Positions 35,146-44,561 of a DNA stretch of 64,000 bases are shown piece by piece (position 1 is the first letter of the stretch; each line of letters starts with the position of its first letter). The stretch is from Rhodanobacter sp. C01. GTDB lineage: Bacteria > Pseudomonadota > Gammaproteobacteria > Xanthomonadales > Rhodanobacteraceae. The notes beneath the pieces are model-generated. The model saw only the letters and a list, made by a program, of their open reading frames with translations, was not told the origin of the DNA and ran no database searches. Location of the stretch: NCBI RefSeq assembly GCF_002001045.1, contig NZ_MUNR01000009.1, forward strand, positions 248,001-312,000. The letters are read 5' to 3'. Both the position numbers and the translations under genes were made by a program.

Positions 35146-38100
35146 ATGCCCACCGTACATCGCAAGCATCCCTTGTCATTTGCCATCACCATGTCGCTGT
35201 TCGCCGTCGTGTCGACATCGGCCGTGGCGTCGCCATTCACGGACGCCCAGACGGACAGCCCGGCAACGCAGGCCACCACGGTGCAAACTGCACCGGCACC
35301 AGCGGCACCGACGCCCGGCGCCAAGAAGACCAATGCCACGGACAAGAGCACCACCGCGGACAAGAACGCGGTCACGCTGTCGACCGTGAGCGTCTCCGGC
35401 GTGCGTGCGTCGCAGATGCGCGCGATCGACCTGAAGCGCGAAGCGCCGAACATCCAGGACAGCATCACCGCGGAAAACATCGGCGCGCTGCCCGACGTGA
35501 CCATCACCGATTCCCTGCAGCGCGTCACCGGCGTGCAGATCAACCGCGATGCCGGCGTCGGCACCTCGGTGGACGTGCGTGGACTGCCGCAGGTCGGCAC
35601 CATGTTGAACGGCGAAGTGTTCATCACCGCGGACCAGATCGACTCGCAACAGCCCGACTTCACCATGTTGCCGTCCACGCTGTTCCACGGCGTGGACGTG
35701 GTCAAGTCTTCCACGGCCAACGAGACCGATGGCGGCATCAGCGGCGCGATCGACCTGCACACCTATCGCCCCTGGGATCTGCCCAGCGGATTCACCTACA
35801 GCTATTCCGCCGATGGGGAGCGCGGCACCACCACCAACCACCTGGGACCCGAGGCCAACGGCCTCGTCTCGTTCAACGACGATGGCCACTGGGGCCTGCT
35901 GGTATCGGCGGATTTCTCCAACACCACGCGGATGAACTCGACCGAGGGCCTCGACCAGTACGGTGTCGTGCTGAACGGCGAGAACGCGGCCAGCGCGGGC
36001 GGCTACAACGGCTTCCTGACCCCGTGGAACGGCGCGCCCATCCCGTCACAGATCCACCAAAACGCCGACGGCAGCGTGGACGTCAATGGCGACGGCAAGT
36101 CAAACGGCGTCTTCATGGGCAGCCAGGACATCAGCATCTACGACACCACCACCCAGCGCAAGCGCAAGTCCGGCAATGCCTCGTTCCAGATGGACCTCGG
36201 CAACGGCTTCAGCCTGACCAGCGACTACTTCTACTCGCAACAGCGCGAGTACGACCGCAACGTCGGCATCCAGTTCAACTCGACCAACTGGCAGGGTGCG
36301 ACCTACGTGCCGCTGCAGTCGCGCAATACCGGCAGTCCCATCGCCGGAGCCTATGGCACACCCGATCCGGACTGGAGCGGCATGCAGATGTACACCACGC
36401 AGGTGTACGAGAAATGGCCGGGCGACGTGGAGTCGTTCTCGCAGATTACGCAGAAGAGTTCCAACGCGAAGAACTTCAACCTGCAGCTGGATTTCGACAA
36501 CGGCGGTCCGTTCACAGGCAGCCTGCGCGGTGTGCACGACACGGCGTTCCAGTCGAACGTCGAAACCGACCTCAACATTTCCGATTCCGACGGCGCGCTG
36601 TGGCCCAACGTGCTGAATGACGGTGTCTCGCTGCCAGCCGGCACCATGGTCTATCCGTCGCAACTGGGCGGCGACCGCGTGTTCAACGCCAACGGGGTTC
36701 CCCAGAACACGATTCCGATCATCGCCAACTTCGGCGGTCGCTACCTCACGGTCAGCATGCCCGCCTCGCTGGCCGCCGACTTCGCCAACCCCAACGGCTG
36801 GACGATGAAGACGCTGGAATCTTCCGGTGACTACGACCGCCAGGTGGATCTCAACGCGCTGCGCTTCGATGGCAAGTACGACTTCCAGGACGGCATCCAG
36901 CTCGAATTCGGCGTGCGCGACAGCATCCGCAGCGCGGACAATATCGGCTGGACCCTGGAAACACCGGTCTATGCAGGCATGGGCGCCAGTGACCCGAATG
37001 GATGCCTGGTGCGTTACGTCGGCGCCGACGTGGTGATGGACAGCGGCTCATGCACTGCCGGCAACGCAGAGGGCTACTACCGCGCGGGGCCGCTGTCCGC
37101 GATTTCGATGCCGAATACCGCGGCACCGTTGTCGGGCAACTGGAAGGAATACACCAACCTGCTCGGCTCGGGCATCAACTTCTGGGCGGTCAATCCGTCC
37201 GCGATGATAAATCCCATCGCGTACTGGAAGTCGCTCTACCCCGATACTGTCGAGGTGGGCGAACCGGGAACCACCTGGAACGTGGGACTGAAGGAGTTGT
37301 CCGGCTATATGCAAGCGGACTTCAAAGGCAGCCTGGGCGACATGCCGTACAGCGGCAACGTCGGCGTACGCGTGATCCATACCAATCTGGACGTCACCCA
37401 GCAGCTTAGCGGCGACCCGGGATCGTACGGCGACGAACCTGCCGACGTGGGCATCGCCGTCACCAGGCGCAGTTATCAGGATGTCCTGCCTTCAGCCAAC
37501 TTCTCGCTGGACCTGACCGACGACCTGAAGTTCCGACTGGCCTATTCCAAGAACATGATGCCGCTCGACCTCAGCACCTGGGGCGGTGGCCTGCAACTGA
37601 ACTATTCGCTGGCGGAGACGCCGCAGGGGCCGATCTTCCGCGTCGCGGATGGCACCTCCACGGGCAACCCGAACCTCAACCCGTGGCGCTCCACCAACTA
37701 CGGTGCATCGCTCGAGTACTACATCAACCCCACCAGCATGCTCAGCCTCGCGCTGTTCCGCATCGACATGCAGAGCTTCATCAAGAACGGCAGCGAGACC
37801 AACTGCACCCTGCCGGACGAGGACGGCGTGGTCCGCGACCATTGCATCGTGATCACCGAACCGGTGCAGGGCACCGGCAACAGTATCCAGGGTGCGGAAT
37901 TCGATTACCGCCAGGGCTTCACCTTCCTGCCGGGCATCCTGTCCAGGACAGGCATGGAGGTGAACGCCACCTACGCACCCAGCAACTCGGGCGAAAGGGA
38001 TCTGGCCGGCAACAAGATTCCGTTCCAGGACAACTCGACCCGGTCCGGCAACTTCATCCTGTGGTACCAGGACGACCGCTTCCAGGCCCGTCTCGCATAC

Positions 38101-38349
38101 AACTACCGTTCGCGGCGCGCGGTGATGGACAGCGTGGGCGGCATCACCGGCATGGAGATGTACGAGGCGCCGCAGAAGTACCTCGACGCATCGATCTCGT
38201 ACAAGCTCAACAAGTACGCGGAAGTGTTCCTGGACGGCACCAACCTCACCAACGAGTACCAGCGATACTACCTCGTGTGGCCCGACCAGCCTGCGCATTC
38301 GAATTTCTCCGAGCGCATGTTCATGGTCGGCATCCGCGGGCAGTGGTGA
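35146..38349 (+). CDS. TonB-dependent receptor for carbohydrate uptake
   Basis: 1067 residues. The signal peptide is about 1-27, followed by an Ala/Thr/Pro-rich low-complexity linker (to about 75). The plug domain has NIQDSITAENIGALPDVTITDSLQRVTGVQINRDAG and the 22-strand barrel ends with SNFSERMFMVGIRGQW (terminal aromatic). It is of the long Caulobacter/Xanthomonas sugar-receptor type. The substrate is inferred from neighbours as chito- or chitosan oligosaccharides. GAGG lies about 9 bp before the ATG. ExbB/ExbD at 93-1197 could energise it, but no TonB is encoded here. Confidence 0.92.
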   Translation: MPTVHRKHPLSFAITMSLFAVVSTSAVASPFTDAQTDSPATQATTVQTAPAPAAPTPGAKKTNATDKSTTADKNAVTLSTVSVSGVRASQMRAIDLKREAPNIQDSITAENIGALPDVTITDSLQRVTGVQINRDAGVGTSVDVRGLPQVGTMLNGEVFITADQIDSQQPDFTMLPSTLFHGVDVVKSSTANETDGGISGAIDLHTYRPWDLPSGFTYSYSADGERGTTTNHLGPEANGLVSFNDDGHWGLLVSADFSNTTRMNSTEGLDQYGVVLNGENAASAGGYNGFLTPWNGAPIPSQIHQNADGSVDVNGDGKSNGVFMGSQDISIYDTTTQRKRKSGNASFQMDLGNGFSLTSDYFYSQQREYDRNVGIQFNSTNWQGATYVPLQSRNTGSPIAGAYGTPDPDWSGMQMYTTQVYEKWPGDVESFSQITQKSSNAKNFNLQLDFDNGGPFTGSLRGVHDTAFQSNVETDLNISDSDGALWPNVLNDGVSLPAGTMVYPSQLGGDRVFNANGVPQNTIPIIANFGGRYLTVSMPASLAADFANPNGWTMKTLESSGDYDRQVDLNALRFDGKYDFQDGIQLEFGVRDSIRSADNIGWTLETPVYAGMGASDPNGCLVRYVGADVVMDSGSCTAGNAEGYYRAGPLSAISMPNTAAPLSGNWKEYTNLLGSGINFWAVNPSAMINPIAYWKSLYPDTVEVGEPGTTWNVGLKELSGYMQADFKGSLGDMPYSGNVGVRVIHTNLDVTQQLSGDPGSYGDEPADVGIAVTRRSYQDVLPSANFSLDLTDDLKFRLAYSKNMMPLDLSTWGGGLQLNYSLAETPQGPIFRVADGTSTGNPNLNPWRSTNYGASLEYYINPTSMLSLALFRIDMQSFIKNGSETNCTLPDEDGVVRDHCIVITEPVQGTGNSIQGAEFDYRQGFTFLPGILSRTGMEVNATYAPSNSGERDLAGNKIPFQDNSTRSGNFILWYQDDRFQARLAYNYRSRRAVMDSVGGITGMEMYEAPQKYLDASISYKLNKYAEVFLDGTNLTNEYQRYYLVWPDQPAHSNFSERMFMVGIRGQW

Positions 38350-38365
38350 CGGCAAGGACTCGGCC

Positions 38366-38390
38366 CGGGGCGCGCGGCATGCGCGCCCCG
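38366..38390. other. Strong hairpin between receptor and permease genes
   Basis: CGGGGCGCGC, GGCAT loop, GCGCGCCCCG: a perfect 10-bp GC stem 17 bp after the receptor stop and 27 bp before the permease start, without a T-run. It probably sets the ratio of receptor to downstream products through mRNA decay or partial termination. Confidence 0.55.
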
Positions 38391-38417
38391 CCCGCAACCG
38401 ACAACGACAAGGCACAC

Positions 38418-39806
38418 ATGCAGGATTCCAGCGCGCCCCAGCCCGTCCGCGACAACGGCTTCCATCGTTCCATCGGCCTGTTCTCGGGCACTGCGATCAA
38501 CATGACCCAGATGTGCGGCATCGGGCCGTTCATCACCATCCCGATCATGGTCGCCGTCATGGGCGGCCCGCAGGCGGTCGTCGGCTGGATCGCCGGCGCC
38601 ATCCTGGCCATGGCCGACGGCCTGGTCTGGGCCGAGCTCGGCGCGGCCATGCCGGGCTCCGGCGGCACCTATGTCTACCTGCGCGAAGCGTTCCAGTACC
38701 GCACCGGCAAGCTGATGCCGTTCCTGTTCATCTGGACGATGCTGCTGGCGATTCCCCTGCTGATGTCCACCGGCATCATCGGCATGGTGGAGTACCTGGG
38801 TTTCTTCTTCCCCACCCTGGGCTGGTGGCCGGTGCACCTCGTCAGCCTGGTGGCAACCGCCATCGTTACCTGGCTACTGTACCGCCGCATCGAATCGGTT
38901 CGCGCGATCACGATCGCGTTGTGGGTCATCATGCTGGTCTCCGTCGTCGGCGTGACGGCAGCGGGCTTCTCACACTTCAATGCAGGCTTCGCCTTCGCCT
39001 ACCCGCCGGGCGCGTTTGGCAGCCACTTCTTCGTGGGGCTGGGCGCCGGGCTGATCATCGGCATTTACGACTATCTCGGCTACAACACGACGGCCTACAT
39101 CGGCGACGAGTTGCGCAATCCGGGCCGGACAATGCCTGGCTCCATCATCATCTCGGTCATCGCGATGATGTTCATCTACCTCCTTCTCAACATCAGCGTG
39201 CTTGGCGTGGCGCCGTGGCAGGAAATCGCCCAGTCCAAGTCCGTGGCCTCGCTGGTCGTGGAGCGCAGCTGGGGGCACCTGGCCGCGGCTGTCATGACCA
39301 TTCTCATCATCGTGACCGCGTTCGCCTCGGTGTTCACCGGCCTGCTTGGCGGTTCGCGCGTGCCCTTCGAGGCAGCGCGGGACAAGGTGTTCCTGTCGGT
39401 GTTCGGACACCTGCACGCCAAGCACGGCTTCCCGCACATAGCACTGCTCACGATGGGTGTGGTGACGGCGATCGGCACCTTCTTCGACCTGACCGAAGTC
39501 ATCAACATGCTGCTGGCAGTGACCATCATCGTGCAGTCCATCGCGCAGATCGCCGCGCTGGTCGTGCTGCGCAGGCGCCAGCCGAATCTCGAGCGGCCGT
39601 ACAAGCAATGGCTTTACCCCGTGCCTTGCGTGATCGCGCTGGCTGGATGGATCTATGTGTACGTATCTGCCTCCACGTTATCGCTGATCCTGTCCGGCCT
39701 GTGGATCATCGCCGGCCTCGCGGTGTTCGCGATCTGGGCCAGGCTCAATCAGTCGTGGCCGTTCGCGCCTGTTGAAATTCGCGAAACCTATCTTGAGAAG
39801 CATTGA
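38418..39806 (+). CDS. APC-superfamily permease
   Basis: 462 residues, about 12 helices. TM1 begins GLFSGTAINMTQMCGIGPFITIP, and the GSGGTYVYLREAF and YDYLGYNTTAYIGDELRNPGRTMP segments are conserved APC motifs. APC transporters usually carry amino acids. Location between a sugar receptor and an exo-glucosaminidase suggests import of glucosamine or a related amine, which is an inference. The ATG at 38418 has AAGG 6 bp upstream; an ATG at 38379 is the alternative. Confidence 0.85.
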   Translation: MQDSSAPQPVRDNGFHRSIGLFSGTAINMTQMCGIGPFITIPIMVAVMGGPQAVVGWIAGAILAMADGLVWAELGAAMPGSGGTYVYLREAFQYRTGKLMPFLFIWTMLLAIPLLMSTGIIGMVEYLGFFFPTLGWWPVHLVSLVATAIVTWLLYRRIESVRAITIALWVIMLVSVVGVTAAGFSHFNAGFAFAYPPGAFGSHFFVGLGAGLIIGIYDYLGYNTTAYIGDELRNPGRTMPGSIIISVIAMMFIYLLLNISVLGVAPWQEIAQSKSVASLVVERSWGHLAAAVMTILIIVTAFASVFTGLLGGSRVPFEAARDKVFLSVFGHLHAKHGFPHIALLTMGVVTAIGTFFDLTEVINMLLAVTIIVQSIAQIAALVVLRRRQPNLERPYKQWLYPVPCVIALAGWIYVYVSASTLSLILSGLWIIAGLAVFAIWARLNQSWPFAPVEIRETYLEKH

Positions 39807-39810
39807 CGCC

Positions 39811-42555
39811 ATGCAAACTCCAGCGAAGCACGCGCTTTGGATAATGGCCGCGATGGCAGTGTCGGCCGCGCCGGCCGCATACGCCCAAACGACCTACGCG
39901 CCCACCCAGGTCTCTGTCGACGCCGGCGCCACCACTGCCATCGATCATTGGCAAATCCAGGACAGCGCGAAGGCGCAGCAAAGCGGCGCCGAGATTTCCT
40001 CGACTGGCTTCCCCACCGGGGGCTGGTACCCGGCGAGTGGGCGGGCGACCGTCATGGCCGCACTGCTGGAGAACCATGCGTTCAAGGACAGCGCCTTCAA
40101 GAACGACGTGTTCTACAGCGACAACCTGCGCGCGGTGCAGGTGCCGGACTCCAGCGGCAACCTCTTCGTGACGCCCTGGTGGTATCGCGCCGAATTCAAG
40201 CTGCCGAAGGACCTGGCGGGACGGCATACGCTGCTGCGTACCAACGGCATGATCGCGAGCGCCGACGTGTGGATAAACGGGCATCTGGTCGCCGGCCACG
40301 CCGACGTCGCGGGGGCCTATCCCGTGCACGCGTTCGACGTGACGCGCTGGACACACACGGGCACCAACATCCTGGCCATGCGCGTGCATCCGGCCGATCC
40401 AAGAATGAGCCTGTCGATGGGCTGGGTGGACTGGAACCCCACGCCTCCGGACAACAACATGGGTCCATGGCGCGGCGTGGACATCATGCAGACCGGACCT
40501 GTGGAGTTGAGCTTTCCACAGGTTGTTTCGACGCTGTCGCTGCCCGATCTCGCGCGCGCCACGCTGACCGTGAAGGTGGACGCGAAGAACCTTGATGCGG
40601 TGGCGCATGATGCGACGATCACCGGCGCCGTGGCCGGCGTGCCGCTGCAACAGACCGTGCACCTCGCGCCCGGACAAACCCGGGTCGTTTCGTTCTCACC
40701 TACGACAACGCCGGGCCTCGCACTGGATCACCCGAAGATCTGGTGGCCCGTCGGCATGGGCGAACATCCGCTATACGAACTGGAGATGAGTGCCGCAGTT
40801 GATGGCGCTGTATCCGACCGGACCACAACGACGTTCGGCATACGCAGCGTCAGTTCAAGCCTGACCAGGCAGGGCTATCGCCAATTCTTCATCAACGGAA
40901 AACCGCTGTTGATCCGCGGCGGCGGCTGGGCACCGGACATGTTCCTGCGCGATGACCCCGCGCGCATGGAGGCCGAGTTCAGCTACGTCCTCAACCTCGG
41001 TCTCAACGCCATCCGCAGTGAAGGCAAGCTGGAGAATCAGCGCTTCTACGACCTCGCCGACCGCAACGGCATCCTGATACTGGCGGGCTGGGAATGCTGC
41101 GACAAATGGGAGTCGGCCGCCAAGACCGGCGGTGCGCCCTGGGATGCCGCCGACATGAAAGTGGCCGAAGACTCCATGGCCAGCGAGGCACGTCTGCTGC
41201 GCAACCACCCCTCCGTGATCGGTTTCCTGATCGGCAGCGACAACCCACCTCCGCCGCCCATCGCGAAAATGTACGTCGACGCGTTACGTGCCGCTGACTG
41301 GCCATTGCCGATCATCTCGGCGGCCGTTCCCAAGGGCACCGCCGAAGCCGGCCCCTCCGGCCTGAAGATGGATGGCCCTTACGACTGGATACCGCCGTCC
41401 TATTGGTATGCTGACAAGCTGGGCGGTGCGTTCGGCTTCGACTCGGAGGTCAGCGCAGGCGCGGATATTCCGCGGCTGGAGGATGTGCAGCGCATGCTGT
41501 CGCCGCAAGAGCAGGAAGCGCTGTGGAAATACCCGGAGGCGAGGCAATACCACGCATCCGCAGACTGGTCGACATTTGCCGTGCTGACGCCGTTCGACAA
41601 CGCGCTGGCGCATCGCTACGGCGCGCCCACGGGACTTGCGGACTATATTGCCAAGGCCCAGCTGGACAACTACGACAACGTCCGCGCGCAGTTCGAGGCG
41701 TTCAACGCGCACATGAATGCGGCCAATCCATCGACCGGCGTGATCTACTGGATGCTCAACAACGCCTGGCCCTCCCTGCACTGGCATCTGTACGACTACT
41801 ACATGAATCCGGCCGGCGCCTATTTCGGCGCCAAGAAGGCGAACGAGCCGGTGCACATCCAGTACTCGTACGACTCGAACGCCATCGTGCTGGTGAACCA
41901 CACGCTGGACGATGCACATGGCCTGCAGGCGAGCATCCACGTACGCAACCTGGACGGCAGCGTGCGCTACGAAAAGCATCTGCAAGGCATCGACCTCGTG
42001 GGCAACCACACGCAGCCAGTGGCGACGCTGCCAACCATCGCCGGCCTGCCACATGCATACTTCGTCGAGCTCGACCTCGCGTCGATCGATGGCAAGCCTG
42101 TCAGCCGCAATGTCTACTGGCTCCCTGCCCAGCCCGACAAACTCGACTGGGATCATTCGAACTGGTATCTCACGCCGGTGAAGCAGTACGCGGATCTGAC
42201 CTCACTTCAATCCTTGCCAGCAGCGACCAGCGAAGTTCGCGCGACCACGCGACATGAGGGAAACGAGGACGTCACCACGGTCACGCTATCGGTACCTGCA
42301 TCATCCAAGGCGGTGGCCTTGTTCCAGCACGTGTCGATCAGGCGCGGTGCGCACGGTGACCTCGCACTGCCTGTCCTGTGGAGCGACAACGACGTCACGC
42401 TGTGGCCCGGCGAGTCGATGGTCCTGGTCGCACGTTACGCGTCGCAGGGGTCCGTAGCACCGGTAGTCCAAGTGGACGGGTGGAACGTTTCTACCCAATA
42501 TATTCCGGGCGCTGCCGGAAACCCGACCGACGCCACGCAGGGAAAAAATCATTGA
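39811..42555 (+). CDS. Exo-beta-D-glucosaminidase-like glycoside hydrolase, GH2
   Basis: 914 residues. The signal peptide is about 1-26, followed by a GH2 sugar-binding domain (WWYRAEFKLPKDLAG), an immunoglobulin-like domain and a TIM barrel. The acid/base Asp is in GSDNPPP (D477) rather than the NE of ordinary GH2 enzymes, and the nucleophile Glu is in GFDSEVSAG (E546). This Asp/Glu arrangement and spacing match exo-glucosaminidases of the CsxA type that remove GlcN from chitosan ends. C-terminal beta domains follow. It starts 4 bp after the permease stop. Confidence 0.87.
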   Translation: MQTPAKHALWIMAAMAVSAAPAAYAQTTYAPTQVSVDAGATTAIDHWQIQDSAKAQQSGAEISSTGFPTGGWYPASGRATVMAALLENHAFKDSAFKNDVFYSDNLRAVQVPDSSGNLFVTPWWYRAEFKLPKDLAGRHTLLRTNGMIASADVWINGHLVAGHADVAGAYPVHAFDVTRWTHTGTNILAMRVHPADPRMSLSMGWVDWNPTPPDNNMGPWRGVDIMQTGPVELSFPQVVSTLSLPDLARATLTVKVDAKNLDAVAHDATITGAVAGVPLQQTVHLAPGQTRVVSFSPTTTPGLALDHPKIWWPVGMGEHPLYELEMSAAVDGAVSDRTTTTFGIRSVSSSLTRQGYRQFFINGKPLLIRGGGWAPDMFLRDDPARMEAEFSYVLNLGLNAIRSEGKLENQRFYDLADRNGILILAGWECCDKWESAAKTGGAPWDAADMKVAEDSMASEARLLRNHPSVIGFLIGSDNPPPPPIAKMYVDALRAADWPLPIISAAVPKGTAEAGPSGLKMDGPYDWIPPSYWYADKLGGAFGFDSEVSAGADIPRLEDVQRMLSPQEQEALWKYPEARQYHASADWSTFAVLTPFDNALAHRYGAPTGLADYIAKAQLDNYDNVRAQFEAFNAHMNAANPSTGVIYWMLNNAWPSLHWHLYDYYMNPAGAYFGAKKANEPVHIQYSYDSNAIVLVNHTLDDAHGLQASIHVRNLDGSVRYEKHLQGIDLVGNHTQPVATLPTIAGLPHAYFVELDLASIDGKPVSRNVYWLPAQPDKLDWDHSNWYLTPVKQYADLTSLQSLPAATSEVRATTRHEGNEDVTTVTLSVPASSKAVALFQHVSIRRGAHGDLALPVLWSDNDVTLWPGESMVLVARYASQGSVAPVVQVDGWNVSTQYIPGAAGNPTDATQGKNH

Positions 42556-42571
42556 ATCCGGACAGGTTTCC

Positions 42572-43579
42572 ATGGCACACGTGACCATCAACGATGTCGC
42601 CCGTGCCTCGGGCACTTCGAAAAAGACCGTGTCACGGGTGCTCAACAACGAGCCGAACGTGCGCGACTCCGTGCGTGAGCGCGTACTGTCTGCCATTGCA
42701 GAGCTCAATTACCGGCGGCTCACCTCGGCGCGCAGCCTGGCGACAAACCGTTCCTTCATGATCGGCCTGCTGTACGACAACCTGTCGCCCAGCTACATCA
42801 TGGAAGTCCAGGCCGGCGTGCTGGAGGCGTGCGAGGCGCAGCACTACAGCATGATGGTGCAACCACTGGTCTCGACGGCAGCGGACTTCGTCGGGCACGT
42901 CGAGGACATCCTGTCGCGACACCGGCCCGACGGGCTGATCCTCACGCCGCCGATCACCGACCATCCGCAACTGCTTGAGCACCTGCGCAAGAACGATCTT
43001 CCGTTTGCCTCCATCGCGCCGCTGCACCCCAAGGACTGCATTGGCGTGATGCTGCACGAGCGCGAGGCCGCCGCGGCGATGGTGGAACATCTGGTGGCGC
43101 TGGGCCATCGTCGGATCGCGCACATCATCGGCGACCCCAAGCACGGCGGCGGCGTCTGGCGCCTCGCCGGTTTCCGCGACGGCATGAAGCGCGCCGGGCT
43201 GAAGGAAAACCCCGCGTACATGGTGCAAGGCCAGTTCTCCTTCGAGTCGGGCGTGGCGGCCGCACGCCAGTTGCTGGCGCTGAAGCAGCGCCCCACCGCG
43301 ATTTTCGCGGCCGACGACGACATGGCCGTCGGCGCGATCTGGGCAGCCTGCGAAGCCGGGGTATCGGTTCCCGGCGACATCTCCATCTGTGGGTTCGACG
43401 ACACCACGATCGCCACACAGGTGTGGCCACCACTAACCACCATCCACCAACCCGTACGTGAAATGGGCAGGCGCGCCACCGAAGAACTGCTGCTTCGCGT
43501 GCAGGAGAAGGGAGATGCCAGGATGGTCGAGGTCGGATACGAAATGCGCATCCGCGCCTCGACTGCGCCGGCGCCCTGA
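42572..43579 (+). CDS. LacI-family transcriptional regulator
   Basis: 335 residues. The N-terminal helix-turn-helix is VTINDVARASGTSKKTVSRVLNNEPNVRDSVRERV. A periplasmic-binding-protein-like effector domain has DGLILTPPITDHPQLL and FAADDDMAVGAIWAACEAGVSVPGDISICGFDD. It probably represses the glk-to-GH2 operon through the palindrome at 31488-31503 until a sugar inducer binds. It begins 16 bp after the GH2 gene, in the same transcript. Confidence 0.92.
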   Translation: MAHVTINDVARASGTSKKTVSRVLNNEPNVRDSVRERVLSAIAELNYRRLTSARSLATNRSFMIGLLYDNLSPSYIMEVQAGVLEACEAQHYSMMVQPLVSTAADFVGHVEDILSRHRPDGLILTPPITDHPQLLEHLRKNDLPFASIAPLHPKDCIGVMLHEREAAAAMVEHLVALGHRRIAHIIGDPKHGGGVWRLAGFRDGMKRAGLKENPAYMVQGQFSFESGVAAARQLLALKQRPTAIFAADDDMAVGAIWAACEAGVSVPGDISICGFDDTTIATQVWPPLTTIHQPVREMGRRATEELLLRVQEKGDARMVEVGYEMRIRASTAPAP

Positions 43580-43630
43580 AGCGGGCGCTATCCTGCCAGC
43601 CGCGCCACCGAACCAGGGGAGAGTATCCAC

Positions 43631-44476
43631 ATGCCTGCCGCACCAGAAGCCAACAAATCGCCACGGAAGTTCCACTTCATTTCCGGTTTGCCGCGTTCTG
43701 GCACCACGCTGCTGGCCGCCATCCTCAATCAGAACCCGCGCTTCCGCGCCGGCATGACCAGCCCGCTGGCCGACATCATGGGCGTGGTGATCGCGGAGGC
43801 GAGCAGCAAGAACGATTTCTCGTTCGACGTTTCCGACGAGCAGCGGGTCGCCCTGTTGCGCGGCCTGGTCGAGAACCTCTACTCGGTGCAAACAGGCGCC
43901 GATGCGGTGTTCGACACCAGCCGGCTGTGGTGCAGCAGGATGCAGTTGTTGAGCACGCTGTTCGCGGAGGTGAAGGTCATCGCCTGCGTGCGCCCGCTGG
44001 CGTGGGTGCTGGACAGCATGGAGCGGCTGGTGCGCAGGCAACCGGTCAGCGTCAGCAAGGTATTCCGCTTCGACACCAACACCACGGTGTACTCGCGCAT
44101 CGAAGCGCTGACCGACCCAAGAGGCATGGTGGGCTTCGCCTTCCAGGCCACCAAGGACGCGTTCTACGGTCCGCATGCGCAGGATCACCTGCTGATGTTG
44201 ACCTACGACAGCCTGGTGAGCGATCCGTCCGCAGCCATGCGCGCGGTCTACAAATTTCTCGGCGAACCCTGGTTCGAGCACGACTTCGACAATATCGAAT
44301 ACCACGCGAACGAGTTCGATGCCCGTGTGGGCATGCCGGGCCTGCATACCGTGCGCCGCAAGGTGCAGGCCATCGAGCGCCAGCCCGTCATCCCGCGCGA
44401 CATCTTCGGCCGCTTCGCGAACGAAGCGTTCTGGCTGGACCCAAAGAACAACGTCAACCAGGTGCCCATCGTGTAA
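43631..44476 (+). CDS. Sulfotransferase-family protein
   Basis: 281 residues. The 5'-phosphosulfate-binding loop is SGLPRSGTTLLAAIL (from residue 18). The 3'-phosphate-binding segment is probably near VIACVRPLAWVLDSMERL, and HLLMLTYDSLVSDPSAAMRAVYKFLGEP is typical of the PF13469 group. It would transfer sulfate from PAPS to an unknown acceptor. The stop lies 3 bp before the degenerate tRNA-Leu copy, so it is the last gene of the presumed island. A link to glucosamine metabolism is not obvious. Confidence 0.8.
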   Translation: MPAAPEANKSPRKFHFISGLPRSGTTLLAAILNQNPRFRAGMTSPLADIMGVVIAEASSKNDFSFDVSDEQRVALLRGLVENLYSVQTGADAVFDTSRLWCSRMQLLSTLFAEVKVIACVRPLAWVLDSMERLVRRQPVSVSKVFRFDTNTTVYSRIEALTDPRGMVGFAFQATKDAFYGPHAQDHLLMLTYDSLVSDPSAAMRAVYKFLGEPWFEHDFDNIEYHANEFDARVGMPGLHTVRRKVQAIERQPVIPRDIFGRFANEAFWLDPKNNVNQVPIV

Positions 44477-44479
44477 GTA

Positions 44480-44517
44480 GCGATGTCGGGCAGCTTCGAT
44501 TCCTGTCACCGATACCG
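44480..44517 (+). repeat. Degenerate copy of the tRNA-Leu 3' end (putative attR)
   Basis: Aligned without gaps to 31297-31334, 31 of 38 bases match, including GCGATGTCG, TTCGA, TCACCG and TACC. The seven changes disrupt tRNA function. Direct orientation and position right after the last island gene fit an old attachment-site duplication. An alternative is a decayed duplicate tRNA gene. Confidence 0.65.
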
Positions 44518-44525
44518 CGGAATCG

Positions 44526-44552
44526 AAAAGCCCCGCCCTAAGCGGGGGTTTT
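44526..44552. terminator. Bidirectional terminator
   Basis: AAAAGCCCCGC, a CCTAA loop, GCGGGG then GTTTT. It ends both the plus-strand island operon and the minus-strand FGE-like gene. By position it may be the original terminator of the tRNA-Leu gene. Confidence 0.88.
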
Positions 44553-44561
44553 CATGCCGGT

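Larger units (their letters stand above)
31297..44517 (+). mobile_element. Putative tRNA-Leu-integrated glucosaminide catabolic island (no integrase)
   Basis: The block is bounded by the 3' 38 nt of tRNA-Leu (31297-31334) and a direct, diverged copy (44480-44517; 31 of 38 positions match by hand alignment). It encloses only the sugar-use genes glk, GH20, TonB receptor, permease, GH2, LacI regulator and a sulfotransferase, all on the plus strand. Both ends carry a terminator, as expected if the incoming element restored the tRNA and displaced the original 3' end. No integrase, relaxase or transposase is present, so mobility is past or supplied in trans. The island reading is inferred. Confidence 0.55.
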
